35,880 nt of DNA, taken from assembly GCA_900299355.1 (NCBI GenBank), contig OMJR01000056.1, positions 1-35,880 of the forward strand, written 5' to 3'. Both the position numbers and the translations under genes were made by a program. Position 1 is the first letter of the stretch. Every line of letters begins with the position of its first letter. Source of the DNA: Anaerolineaceae bacterium. GTDB taxonomy: Bacteria; Chloroflexota; Anaerolineae; Anaerolineales; UBA11579. Below are positions 1 through 9,808 of this stretch, piece by piece. A model generated the notes under the pieces. It searched no databases, had not been told where the DNA came from, and saw only the letters and a list, made by a program, of their open reading frames with translations.

Positions 1-2
1 TG

Positions 3-587
3 GTGACCCAACGCGCGATGGTGCACGAACACGCCACCATGGAATGGGTGGATGCTAACCTGGGTTCCAAACTGACCATGAAATATCCTTCCTGCTATCT
101 GATGGGCGAGGGCGCCCATGGCGAGATCCTCTCGCTGGCCTTCGCTTCCGGCCACCAGCACCAGGATACCGGCGGCAAGGTGATCCATGTTGCGCCGAAC
201 ACGACCAGCAAGATCACCTCCAAGTCGATCAGCAAGAGCGGCGGCCGCGCCTCCTATCGTGGCCTGCTCAAGGTGCACGACACCGCCGAGCACTCCAAGT
301 CCAACGTGGTTTGCGACGCGCTGCTGCTGGATGAGACCTCGCGCTCGGATACTTATCCCTACATTGAAATTGACGCCCAGGATGTGACCATTGGCCACGA
401 AGCCTCGGTCTCCAAGGTGGGCGAAGAGCAGCTCTTCTATTTGATGAGCCGCGGCCTCAGCGAAGAGGAAGCCGCCAGCATGGTGGTCTCTGGCTTCATT
501 GAGCCGTTGGTCAAAGAGCTGCCTATGGAATACGCCATCGAGATGAACCGTCTGATCCAACTTCAGATGGAAGGTTCGATCGGCTGA
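3..587 (+). CDS. sufB: Fe-S cluster assembly protein SufB, C-terminal part (5' truncated by window edge)
   Basis: SufB C-terminal motifs ([55 protein letters not shown]); followed directly by sufD, sufS and sufU. Confidence 0.95.
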   Translation: MTQRAMVHEHATMEWVDANLGSKLTMKYPSCYLMGEGAHGEILSLAFASGHQHQDTGGKVIHVAPNTTSKITSKSISKSGGRASYRGLLKVHDTAEHSKSNVVCDALLLDETSRSDTYPYIEIDAQDVTIGHEASVSKVGEEQLFYLMSRGLSEEEAASMVVSGFIEPLVKELPMEYAIEMNRLIQLQMEGSIG

Positions 588-605
588 TCAGAAGGCAACG
601 CATTC

Positions 606-1967
606 ATGGCTGAAGCAAAGAAACGTGTAGTCACGCGCCGCGGCACGGCGCGCAAAGCAAGCTCGGGTGAATTCACCTTTACCCCCGAGTTAATTCCCGA
701 ATGGGTCAACGGCGCCAAAGAGCAGGCGTTCCTGCGCGAATATCGCCAGGAAGCCTGGCAGCGCTTTGAAACGCTGGAGATGCCCAAGACCACCGACGAA
801 CCCTGGCGCCGCACCAACATCCGCCGCCTGGCTGCCGATAGTTTTGTGGCGGCGCACGAAGCGGATACCGGCGAATTCCCGCCAGTGCCGGCCGAGCTGC
901 TCAAACCCTTGGTGGGGCAGGACCACGGCGGCCAGATTACCATGACCGCCACCAGCAGCGAGGTGCAGCAGATCAGCGCTGACCTAGCCAAGCAGGGCGT
1001 GATCTTCACTGATCTGGCTACCGCCGCCAAAGAGCACCCCGAGGTGCTCAGCAAGGTACTGGGCCAGATCGTCAAAACCGACGAAGGCAAGTTCGCTGCA
1101 TTGGCGGGCGCCCTGGCGCGCAACGGCGTACTACTCTATGTACCCAAGGGCGTGCAGGTTGAGCAGCCGTTGCACAGTGTGCTGTGGGGGCCGGGCGAAG
1201 GCTTGGCCTATTTCTCGCACCTGCTGATCTGGGTCGAGGAAGGCGCCTCCGTGACCTATGTACACGAGGCCGCTTCGCCGACCGAAGAAGAGCAGACCTT
1301 GCACGCCGGCATTGTTGAAATCCATGTCGGCGACGCCGCCAACCTGCGCTTCGTCGAGTTGCAATCCTGGGGCGAACATGTCTGGAACTTCAGCCATGAG
1401 CGTGCCGTGGTCGGACGTGATGCCCAGCTCGATTGGATTTTCGGCGCGCTGGGCAGCCAGCTGACCAAGAATTTCTCCGAGATTACCCTGAACGGTGAAG
1501 GCAGCACCGGGCGCATGTCCGGCTTCTATTTCACCGATGGCAAGCAGCACCTGGACCACGACACGCAGCAGAACCACATGGCGCCCAATACCGTCACCGA
1601 CTTGCTCTTCAAGGGCGCGCTGGAAGAAAACAGCCGCTCGGTTTGGCAGGGCATGATTTACGTGGCGCCCGGCGCCCAGAAGACGGATGGCTATCAAGCC
1701 AATCGCAACCTGGTGCTCAGTGACAAGGCGCGCGCCGATTCGATCCCTGGCCTGGAAATCCAGGCCGACGATGTGCGCTGCACCCACGGCGCCACGGTTG
1801 GCAAGGTTGACGACACGGAAATGTTCTACCTGCGCAGCCGCGGCATCCCGGAGAAGGAAGCCCGCCGCCTGATTGTCGAAGGCTTCTTCGATCCGATCAT
1901 GCAGCGCATCCCCTTCGAGGGCGTGCGCGAACGCTTCCAGCAAGCTATTGTCCAGAAGCTCAAATAA
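606..1967 (+). CDS. sufD: Fe-S cluster assembly protein SufD
   Basis: 453 aa; SufD/SufB-like C-terminal core (HHHDTQQNHMAPNT-type region, SVWQGMIYV, CTHGATVGKVDDTEMFYLRSRGIPEKEARRLIVEGFF); position after sufB. Confidence 0.93.
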   Translation: MAEAKKRVVTRRGTARKASSGEFTFTPELIPEWVNGAKEQAFLREYRQEAWQRFETLEMPKTTDEPWRRTNIRRLAADSFVAAHEADTGEFPPVPAELLKPLVGQDHGGQITMTATSSEVQQISADLAKQGVIFTDLATAAKEHPEVLSKVLGQIVKTDEGKFAALAGALARNGVLLYVPKGVQVEQPLHSVLWGPGEGLAYFSHLLIWVEEGASVTYVHEAASPTEEEQTLHAGIVEIHVGDAANLRFVELQSWGEHVWNFSHERAVVGRDAQLDWIFGALGSQLTKNFSEITLNGEGSTGRMSGFYFTDGKQHLDHDTQQNHMAPNTVTDLLFKGALEENSRSVWQGMIYVAPGAQKTDGYQANRNLVLSDKARADSIPGLEIQADDVRCTHGATVGKVDDTEMFYLRSRGIPEKEARRLIVEGFFDPIMQRIPFEGVRERFQQAIVQKLK

Positions 1968-2012
1968 CAGTATAGTGAATTTAGCCGCTGCAAGGCGGTT
2001 GTAGGAGGTTCG

Positions 2013-2300
2013 ATGCCCGATCTTCAATTTAGGAGTGCGCCCGCCGGTGAGAATGCCTACCAGGTAGGCGACCGTGTCGAGGTGTATTGCGACCATGAGA
2101 ACGAAGAAGGCGACCGCGTGCGCGGTTGGCTGGAAGGCGTGGTCGTGCAGGTTGACCCCAAGATCGTCGCGGTGCAGTTCAAGGAGCCGGTCTATCTGAC
2201 CGACGGTTGGATGGTGCCCGACCATGTGTTGTGGTGTCCGCCCAATTCGACCCAGATCCGCGCCGCGTTAAAGACCAAGCGCCGCCCCCGCAAGAAGTAA
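2013..2300 (+). CDS. Small uncharacterised protein inside suf operon (95 aa)
   Basis: ORF with strong RBS (taggagg) 5 nt upstream of ATG; 3 nt gap to sufS; no family recognised. Confidence 0.75.
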   Translation: MPDLQFRSAPAGENAYQVGDRVEVYCDHENEEGDRVRGWLEGVVVQVDPKIVAVQFKEPVYLTDGWMVPDHVLWCPPNSTQIRAALKTKRRPRKK

Positions 2301-2303
2301 GCT

Positions 2304-3551
<1,248 letters not shown>

Positions 3552-3552
3552 T

Positions 3553-3957
3553 ATGGATGACCTGTACCGCGAAGTCATTATTGACCGCTACCAAAACCCG
3601 CAATTCAGCGGCACGCTCGACCCGCACGATTACTCCTACCACGACGACAACCCAGTCTGCGGCGACCATATCCGCATCGACCTGCGCGTGGACGAGAATG
3701 ACATCGTCACCGAAGCGCTGTTCAGTGGGGAGGGCTGCTCGATTTCCCAGGCCTCGGCCGACCTGTTGATGGAGAAAATCAACGGTATGCCGTTGGACGA
3801 AGTGCGCAAGATTGGCAAGCAGGACATCCTCGATTTGCTGGGCATCGAGCTTGGCCCGGTGCGCCTCAAGTGCGCGCTGCTCTCGCTCAAGGTGCTCAAG
3901 GGTGGCGTCTACGGCCTCGACGAAGTCATGTCTCTGGATGAGCTGGCTGCTTCTTAG
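3553..3957 (+). CDS. sufU: Fe-S cluster assembly scaffold/sulfurtransferase SufU
   Basis: NPVCGD, GEGCSIS and RLKCALL conserved Cys motifs; ATG (MDDLYREVI) directly after sufS stop. Confidence 0.92.
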   Translation: MDDLYREVIIDRYQNPQFSGTLDPHDYSYHDDNPVCGDHIRIDLRVDENDIVTEALFSGEGCSISQASADLLMEKINGMPLDEVRKIGKQDILDLLGIELGPVRLKCALLSLKVLKGGVYGLDEVMSLDELAAS

Positions 3958-3995
3958 CGGGTTACAGCAACAGTATCTAGGTACCGCTTGCCGCG

Positions 3996-4136
3996 TGTCA
4001 CTCTGAGCGCAGCGAAGAGTCCATCTATGTCATTGATAAGCATTGCGGACTGTCGTCAGGAACACACGCCTCGTAGGTCATTGAATCGGGTGGATGCTTC
4101 GCTGGCGCCCTGGCTTGCGCCAAGCTCAGCATGACC
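3996..4136. repeat. REP/MITE-like imperfect inverted element (TGTCACTCTGAGCG..AGCGAAGAGTCC / GGATGCTTCGCT..GCTCAGCATGACC)
   Basis: Terminal arms are imperfect reverse complements in the sufU-Rieske gap; resembles the widespread TGTCAnnCTGAGCG-AGCGAAGnATC intergenic repeat class. Confidence 0.65.
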
Positions 4137-4152
4137 GGTTGGCTTTCTAAAC

Positions 4153-4506
4153 ATGACCTTCTCCTACACCCACCTCGGCCCCAAAGAAGTCGATTTCGTA
4201 GCCGTGGCCGCCGAAGATGAACTGGCCAACGGCGAAAGGCTCTTTGTCGAAATCGATGAATACACCATTGTGGTCTTCAACATCGCCGGCCAATTCTTTG
4301 CTATCCATGACGTCTGCTCGCATGACGATGGCCCGGTGGGCGAGGGCGAATTGGACAAGTACCAAATCATCTGCCCGCGCCATGGCGCCCGCTTCGATGT
4401 GCGCGACGGCACGGTCAAGAGCCTGCCCGCGATTATTGATATCCCAGCTTATCCGGTGCGCATAGCCGACGGCATGATCGAAGTCGGCATCCCCCACGAC
4501 GAGTAG
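4153..4506 (+). CDS. Rieske [2Fe-2S] ferredoxin-like protein
   Basis: 117 aa; CSHDDG and CPRHGARFD Rieske cluster-binding motifs; downstream of suf genes. Confidence 0.9.
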   Translation: MTFSYTHLGPKEVDFVAVAAEDELANGERLFVEIDEYTIVVFNIAGQFFAIHDVCSHDDGPVGEGELDKYQIICPRHGARFDVRDGTVKSLPAIIDIPAYPVRIADGMIEVGIPHDE

Positions 4507-4519
4507 TCGACTCTAGGTA

Positions 4520-4540
4520 GGGGCGCGTTGCAAAGCGCCC
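4520..4540. repeat. Near-palindrome ggggcgcgttgcaaagcgccc
   Basis: GGGCGCgTTGCAAaGCGCCC; shares the GTAGGGGCGC flank with the GGGCGCAGCATGCTGCGCCC family. Confidence 0.55.
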
Positions 4541-4564
4541 AATCCACAGGGTCCAAACCATTCC

Positions 4565-4592
4565 GTAGCCGCGCACCGCAGTGCGCAGCTAC
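4565..4592. repeat. Inverted repeat gtagccgcgcaccgcagtgcgcagctac
   Basis: Arms GTAGC..GCGCAC / GTGCGC..GCTAC; related sequence at 16666-16693. Confidence 0.55.
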
Positions 4593-4615
4593 ATCACGCT
4601 CGCCTCAAAACGTAA

Positions 4616-4635
4616 GGGCGCAGCATGCTGCGCCC
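4616..4635. repeat. 20-bp perfect palindrome GGGCGCAGCATGCTGCGCCC (copy 1)
   Basis: Exact 20-bp match at 14110-14129 and 35674-35693. Confidence 0.9.
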
Positions 4636-4705
4636 GCGACCTAATACCGTAGCTGGGGTTTGGGGGCCAGCGGCCCCCAGAAAAGTCTAAATTACTTAAA
4701 CAAAA

Positions 4706-4731
4706 AAAGAACGATACCGCTATCGTTCTTT
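4706..4731 (-). terminator. Rho-independent terminator for minus-strand gene ending at 4763
   Basis: aaagaacgata-ccgc-tatcgttcttt perfect 11-bp stem; A-run on + strand gives a T-tract on minus transcript. Confidence 0.8.
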
Positions 4732-4762
4732 CGATTTCCTCAAAGTACCACTGCTCAATGGA

Positions 4763-5602
4763 CTATTTCTCAATCACACCTTTATGCGCATCATAGGCCA
4801 CCTGGAGAAACTCTCGCAACTTATCCGCCCCATTATCATGCTCAGCAATCTCGCCATAGGGCAGCATCGCGCCCTTCCAGCCTTCCAGGTGCCAACTAGC
4901 GCCGGCCGGCAGTTCCGCTTTCGTCACCTGTTCCTCATGCGGGAATGAATACACGTAAAAATACTCGTGCACCAGCTCGCCGGTGGGCGGCGAGAAGCCG
5001 GCGCCGATTTTGGCGCGCGCTTCCTTGGTCTCGCCCTCTTCCTCGTATTCGGCAACTCGGTCGCCATATTTGAAGAAGGCCAGGTCGAAGCCGTGCGGCC
5101 AGAGCTGCAGGTCGCTCTTGTCTTCGGACAGCCCGTCCAGGAAACCTTGCATCACGCGGCCCACGCTGCTGAGCGCGCTGAAATAGCGCTCGGCGTCGTC
5201 CAGTGCATAGCGGCGCTCTTCGTCGTTCGCGAACTTCTCGCGCAGCACCTGGCCCTCTACACCCATCGCGGCCAGTTTCTCCAGCAGCAGGGCGCCCAAT
5301 TCCGTGGCGGTGTAACCCTCGGCGATGCGGTATTGCTGCACTTCGCCCACGCTGTCAGTTAGCAAGACGTAATGATTGCGCAGGTCCATGCTGAGCGCAA
5401 AGCTGCGCGCCGGCTCGGCCGGGTGGGGGATGGGAGTGGTGGTCAGACCGGCGGTATAGAGCCGCAGGCTGACGTGCTGCCAATCGTATTGCTCGGGCGT
5501 GAAAGCCCGGCGAATGGCGCCCAGCACCCTGGCATAGGCGTGAAGGGTATTGCGGGTGGGCGCCCAATCGGGCAGGGCCGGGAAGTGGATATTGCTGCTC
5601 AT
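4763..5602 (-). CDS. DUF5996-like family protein
   Basis: ORF with likely start at MSSNIHFPALPDW; W/H-rich pattern (HGFDLAFFKYG, YFYVYSFPHEE, EGWKGAMLPY) resembling DUF5996; family call from memory. Confidence 0.65.
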   Translation of the reverse strand: MSSNIHFPALPDWAPTRNTLHAYARVLGAIRRAFTPEQYDWQHVSLRLYTAGLTTTPIPHPAEPARSFALSMDLRNHYVLLTDSVGEVQQYRIAEGYTATELGALLLEKLAAMGVEGQVLREKFANDEERRYALDDAERYFSALSSVGRVMQGFLDGLSEDKSDLQLWPHGFDLAFFKYGDRVAEYEEEGETKEARAKIGAGFSPPTGELVHEYFYVYSFPHEEQVTKAELPAGASWHLEGWKGAMLPYGEIAEHDNGADKLREFLQVAYDAHKGVIEK

Positions 5603-5718
5603 TGGCCTCATGATACTGCAAGGCTGGCCGTCCTGCAATCGGTGGCTGTCCGCCAAGGGCGCTGCCCGCGCCCTACGGTACAATCGGGCAACCAGTGACC
5701 AAGGAGCCGCCTGCTTAG

Positions 5719-7728
5719 ATGTCTGTTTCCCAAGAACTCGAACAACAAGCCATCAACACCCTGCGCTTTCTATCCGCCGACGCAGTGCAGACCGCCAATT
5801 CCGGCCATCCCGGCCTACCGATGGGCGCCGCCGCCATGGCTTACACGTTGTGGACCCGACACCTGCGCCACAATCCCAAGGACGCCAGTTGGCCCAACCG
5901 CGACCGCTTTGTGCTCTCGGCCGGGCACGGCTCCATGTTGCTGTATGCCTTGCTGCACCTTACCGGCCACAACATGCCGCTGGAACTTATCAAGAATTTC
6001 CGCCAGTGGCACAGCGATACCCCCGGCCATCCCGAATATGACCCGGAGCGCGGGATTGAAACCACCAGTGGCCCGCTGGGGCAGGGTTTCGGCAATGCGG
6101 TCGGCATGGCGATGGCCCAGGCTTATTTGGCGGCCCGTTTCAACCGCCCGAATTTCCCGCTGTACGACCACTACATCTATGCCATTGTCAGCGACGGCGA
6201 CTTGATGGAAGGCGTCGCCTCCGAGGCGGCCTCGCTGGCCGGTCACCTCAAGCTGGGCAAGCTAATTTACCTCTACGATGACAATTACATTTCGATTGAT
6301 GGCAGCACCGATTTAGCCTACACCGAGGACCGCGGCGCCCGCTTCGAGGCCTATGGCTGGCATGTGCAGCATGTTGCCGATGGTAACGATGTCGAGGCCG
6401 TGGATAAAGCCATCCAGGCGGCCCAGGCGGACGAGCGCCCCTCTATCATTATGGTGCACACCACGATTGGCTTCGGCCTGCCGGAGAAGGCCGGCACCGC
6501 GGAAGCGCACGGTGAGCCGCCCGGTGAAGAGACATTGGCCGCCGCCAAAGAGGCGCTGGGCTGGCCCCATGAGCCCTGGTTCCACATCCCCGGGGATGTG
6601 CTCGACCTCTATCGCGAAGCGGTGGAGCGCGGCGCTGAGCAGCAGGCCGCCTGGCAGCAGCTGCTGGCTGACTATGCCGCAGCCCATCCCGATTTGCACG
6701 CTGAATTGCAACAGGCGCTCTCCGGCGAATTGCCCGATGGCTGGGATGCCGACCTGCCGGTATTCGAGGCTGGTGAAAAGGGCATGGCTACCCGTGCTTC
6801 ATCCGGCAAGGTACTCAACGCGATTGCCAAGCAATACCCGGCTTTGATTGGCGGCTCGGCCGACCTGCATCCTTCCACCAAGACCTTCATTGACGGTGCG
6901 CCAGATTTCCAAACCGAGTCCTACAACGGCCGCAGCATTCACTTTGGCGTGCGCGAGCATGCCATGGGCGCCGCCGTGAATGGCATGAACACCTACGCCG
7001 GGGTGCGCGCCTTTGGGGCTACCTTCCTGGTCTTCAGCGATTACATGCGCCCCTCGGTGCGCCTCTCCGCGCTCTCGCCCTTCAATAGCATCTGGGTTTA
7101 CACCCACGACAGCATCGGCCTGGGCGAGGACGGCCCTACGCACCAGCCCATCGAGCAGTTTGCCTCCCTGCGCGCTATGCCCAACATGCACGTCATCCGA
7201 CCCGCCGACGCCAACGAAGTGCGCGAGGCCTGGCGTGCCGCCATCGCCCGCACGGATGGGCCCACCTGCCTGGTGTTTACCCGCCAGAACGTGCCCACCC
7301 TGGACCGCAGCCAGTACGCTCCCGCCGAAGGCTTGCAGCAAGGCGCTTACGTGCTGGCCGACCTTGGTGAAGGCGACCCTGAAATAATTCTGATGGCCAC
7401 CGGCTCCGAAGTGCAGCTGATAGTTGAGGCCGGCCAGCAACTGGCCGCCGACGGTCATAGCGTGCGGCTGGTGTCCTTCCCTTGCTGGGAACTCTTTGAA
7501 GCCCAGGACCGGGCCTACCGTGATGGGGTGCTGCCGCCCGCGATGGGCGCGCGCCTGGCGGTCGAAGCCGGTGTGGCCCAGGGCTGGCAGCGCTGGGTCG
7601 GCGACCAGGGCGACGTGATTGCTCTCGACCGCTACGGCGAATCAGCCCCCGGCGCGGAGGTGTTGGACAAGCTGGGCTTCAACGTGGATAACGTGCTGGC
7701 CCACGCCCGAAAGCTGCTGGATGGCTGA
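5719..7728 (+). CDS. tkt: Transketolase
   Basis: 669 aa; [55 protein letters not shown]. Confidence 0.97.
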   Translation: MSVSQELEQQAINTLRFLSADAVQTANSGHPGLPMGAAAMAYTLWTRHLRHNPKDASWPNRDRFVLSAGHGSMLLYALLHLTGHNMPLELIKNFRQWHSDTPGHPEYDPERGIETTSGPLGQGFGNAVGMAMAQAYLAARFNRPNFPLYDHYIYAIVSDGDLMEGVASEAASLAGHLKLGKLIYLYDDNYISIDGSTDLAYTEDRGARFEAYGWHVQHVADGNDVEAVDKAIQAAQADERPSIIMVHTTIGFGLPEKAGTAEAHGEPPGEETLAAAKEALGWPHEPWFHIPGDVLDLYREAVERGAEQQAAWQQLLADYAAAHPDLHAELQQALSGELPDGWDADLPVFEAGEKGMATRASSGKVLNAIAKQYPALIGGSADLHPSTKTFIDGAPDFQTESYNGRSIHFGVREHAMGAAVNGMNTYAGVRAFGATFLVFSDYMRPSVRLSALSPFNSIWVYTHDSIGLGEDGPTHQPIEQFASLRAMPNMHVIRPADANEVREAWRAAIARTDGPTCLVFTRQNVPTLDRSQYAPAEGLQQGAYVLADLGEGDPEIILMATGSEVQLIVEAGQQLAADGHSVRLVSFPCWELFEAQDRAYRDGVLPPAMGARLAVEAGVAQGWQRWVGDQGDVIALDRYGESAPGAEVLDKLGFNVDNVLAHARKLLDG

Positions 7729-8593
7729 GGCTGGCGCGCTCGATTTCAACGCCCGCGTTGTCCACGGCGACAACCTTGCCGTGCTGCGCAGCCTGCCGGA
7801 TGGCTGCGCCAACCTGATTTACATCGACCCGCCCTTCAACACCGGCAAGACCCAGGCCCGCACCCAACTACGTACAGAGCGCAGCGCCAACGGCGACCGC
7901 GTCGGCTTCAAGGGCCAGACCTACGCCACCGAGGTGCTGGGGTCCAAGGCCTTTGAAGATGCTTTTGACGACTATTTGGCCTTCCTGCAACCGCGTTTGG
8001 AAGCAGCCTACCGCGTGCTGGCCGCCGACGGGTCCTTTTACTTCCATGTGGATTACCGCGAAGTGCATTATTGCAAATTGCTGCTGGATGGCATTTTTGG
8101 ACGCGACAATTTCATCAATGAAATTATCTGGGCCTACGATTACGGCGGCCGTCCCAAGAATCGCTGGCCCACCAAGCACGACAACATTCTCTTCTACGTG
8201 AAAGATAACGCCCACTACACCTTCAACGTTGATGATATTGACCGTATCCCCTACATGGCCCCCGGCCTGGTGGGGGAGGAGAAAGCCAAGCGTGGCAAGC
8301 TGCCCACCGATACCTGGTGGCACACGATTGTCAGCCCGACCGGCAAGGAGAAGACCGGCTATCCCACCCAGAAGCCCCTGGGTGTGATGCGGCGCATTAT
8401 TGCCGCCTCCTCCAATCCGGGCGACCTGGTCCTCGATTTCTTTGCCGGTAGCGGCAGCACTGGCGCCGCCGCACTGGAATTGAAACGCCGGGCGCTGTTG
8501 GTCGATTCCAACCCCGAAGCGATTGCCGTGATGCGCGAACGCTTCCAGGGCCAGGATGTAGAATTTATTGAACACAAACAGAAGGAGCACTAG
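7721..8593 (+). CDS. Site-specific DNA-methyltransferase, beta-class (N6-adenine/N4-cytosine)
   Basis: [13 protein letters not shown] (motif IV) N-terminal to [17 protein letters not shown] (motif I), i.e. beta-class order; ATG at 7721 overlaps the tkt stop (ATGGCTGA). Confidence 0.9.
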   Translation: MAEAGALDFNARVVHGDNLAVLRSLPDGCANLIYIDPPFNTGKTQARTQLRTERSANGDRVGFKGQTYATEVLGSKAFEDAFDDYLAFLQPRLEAAYRVLAADGSFYFHVDYREVHYCKLLLDGIFGRDNFINEIIWAYDYGGRPKNRWPTKHDNILFYVKDNAHYTFNVDDIDRIPYMAPGLVGEEKAKRGKLPTDTWWHTIVSPTGKEKTGYPTQKPLGVMRRIIAASSNPGDLVLDFFAGSGSTGAAALELKRRALLVDSNPEAIAVMRERFQGQDVEFIEHKQKEH

Positions 8594-9718
8594 ATGCCCA
8601 GTAAACCCCAATCCCTGTACTTATTAGGCCAGTCGCTCTGGTACGACAATATTGAACGCCGCCTGCTGGAAAATGGCGAAATGGAAGCCATGATTCGGCG
8701 TGGGGATATCTACGGCGTGACCTCCAATCCCAGCATTTTTGACAAGGCCATTTCCGATTCCAGCGATTACGATGAAGAACTGCGCCGCCTGGCCGCGGAC
8801 GGCAAGCAACCCTACGCTATTTTTGAAGACCTGGCGGTGGATGATATTCGCGCCGCCTGCGACCTATTTGCCGAACTCTACGAGACTACCAACGGCGGCG
8901 ACGGTTTCGTCAGCATCGAAGTCCATCCTGATTTGGCCAACGACACGGAGGCCACCGCTGAACAGGCCCAGCACCTGTGGGACCGTGTGGCGCGTCCCAA
9001 CCTGATGGTCAAAATCCCCGGCACCCAGGCCGGGCTGCCCGCCATCCGCCAGTCCATTGCCGCCGGCATCAACATCAATATCACCCTGATCTTTAGCCGC
9101 CAGCGCTATGCTGAGGTGATTGATGCCTATCTCGCCGGGTTGGAAGAGCGTGTGGCTGCTGGCCTGCCAACTGACAAAATCAATTCGGTGGCTTCCTTCT
9201 TTGTGTCGCGTATCGATAGCAAGGTTGATGGCTGGCTGGACGAGATTGTGCAGCAAGGCGGCGAGCAGGCCGAACTGGCCTCCAACCTCAAGGGCAAGGT
9301 CGCCATCGCCAACGCCGGGTTGGCTTACCAGCTCTTCAAGCAACAATTCGAGAGCGAACGCTTCGCCGCGCTCCATGCTGAGGGCGCCCGGCTGCAACGC
9401 CCGCTGTGGGCTTCCACCAGCACCAAGGACCCTGCCTATCCCGATACGCTGTACGTGGATGAGTTGATTGGCCCGCATACGGTCAACACGGTGCCGCCCA
9501 AGACGCTGGAAGCCTTCAAGGACCACGGCAATCCGCAGCTCAGCATTGAAGACGATGTCGCCGCGGCTGAAAAGGCCTTGGCCGACCTGGAAGGCCTGGG
9601 GCTCTCACTGGACCAGGCCACCCAGGAACTGGAAGACGAGGGCGTCGCCGCCTTCAGCAAATCCATCCACGCCTTGCTGGAAAGCATCCAGCAAAAGCAA
9701 TCCAAGGTGGCTTCCTAG
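8594..9718 (+). CDS. tal: Transaldolase
   Basis: 374 aa; GVTSNPSIFDKAI, MVKIPGTQAGLPAIR, NINITLIFS, SVASFFVSRIDSKVD; ATG abuts the methyltransferase stop (TAGATG). Confidence 0.95.
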   Translation: MPSKPQSLYLLGQSLWYDNIERRLLENGEMEAMIRRGDIYGVTSNPSIFDKAISDSSDYDEELRRLAADGKQPYAIFEDLAVDDIRAACDLFAELYETTNGGDGFVSIEVHPDLANDTEATAEQAQHLWDRVARPNLMVKIPGTQAGLPAIRQSIAAGININITLIFSRQRYAEVIDAYLAGLEERVAAGLPTDKINSVASFFVSRIDSKVDGWLDEIVQQGGEQAELASNLKGKVAIANAGLAYQLFKQQFESERFAALHAEGARLQRPLWASTSTKDPAYPDTLYVDELIGPHTVNTVPPKTLEAFKDHGNPQLSIEDDVAAAEKALADLEGLGLSLDQATQELEDEGVAAFSKSIHALLESIQQKQSKVAS

Positions 9719-9739
9719 CAGCACTGTAAGTTTGGGGTC

Positions 9740-9768
9740 TTGTTTCGGCCCCGCAGGCGATTTATAAT
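9740..9768 (+). promoter_or_regulatory. Putative sigma70-type promoter
   Basis: TTGTTT - 17 bp - TATAAT upstream of the CDS at 9809. Confidence 0.4.
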
Positions 9769-9808
9769 CAGATCAGTTTGAACGCGCCGTTTCTTTGGTG
9801 AGGAGTGC

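Noticed and set aside
1131-2225. 364-aa minus-strand ORF over sufD
   Set aside because: Antisense to a confidently identified SufD; no family features.
7619-7720. Methyltransferase N-terminal extension in the ORF track
   Set aside because: The extension is out-of-frame translation of tkt; ATG at 7721 begins just upstream of the conserved methyltransferase core.
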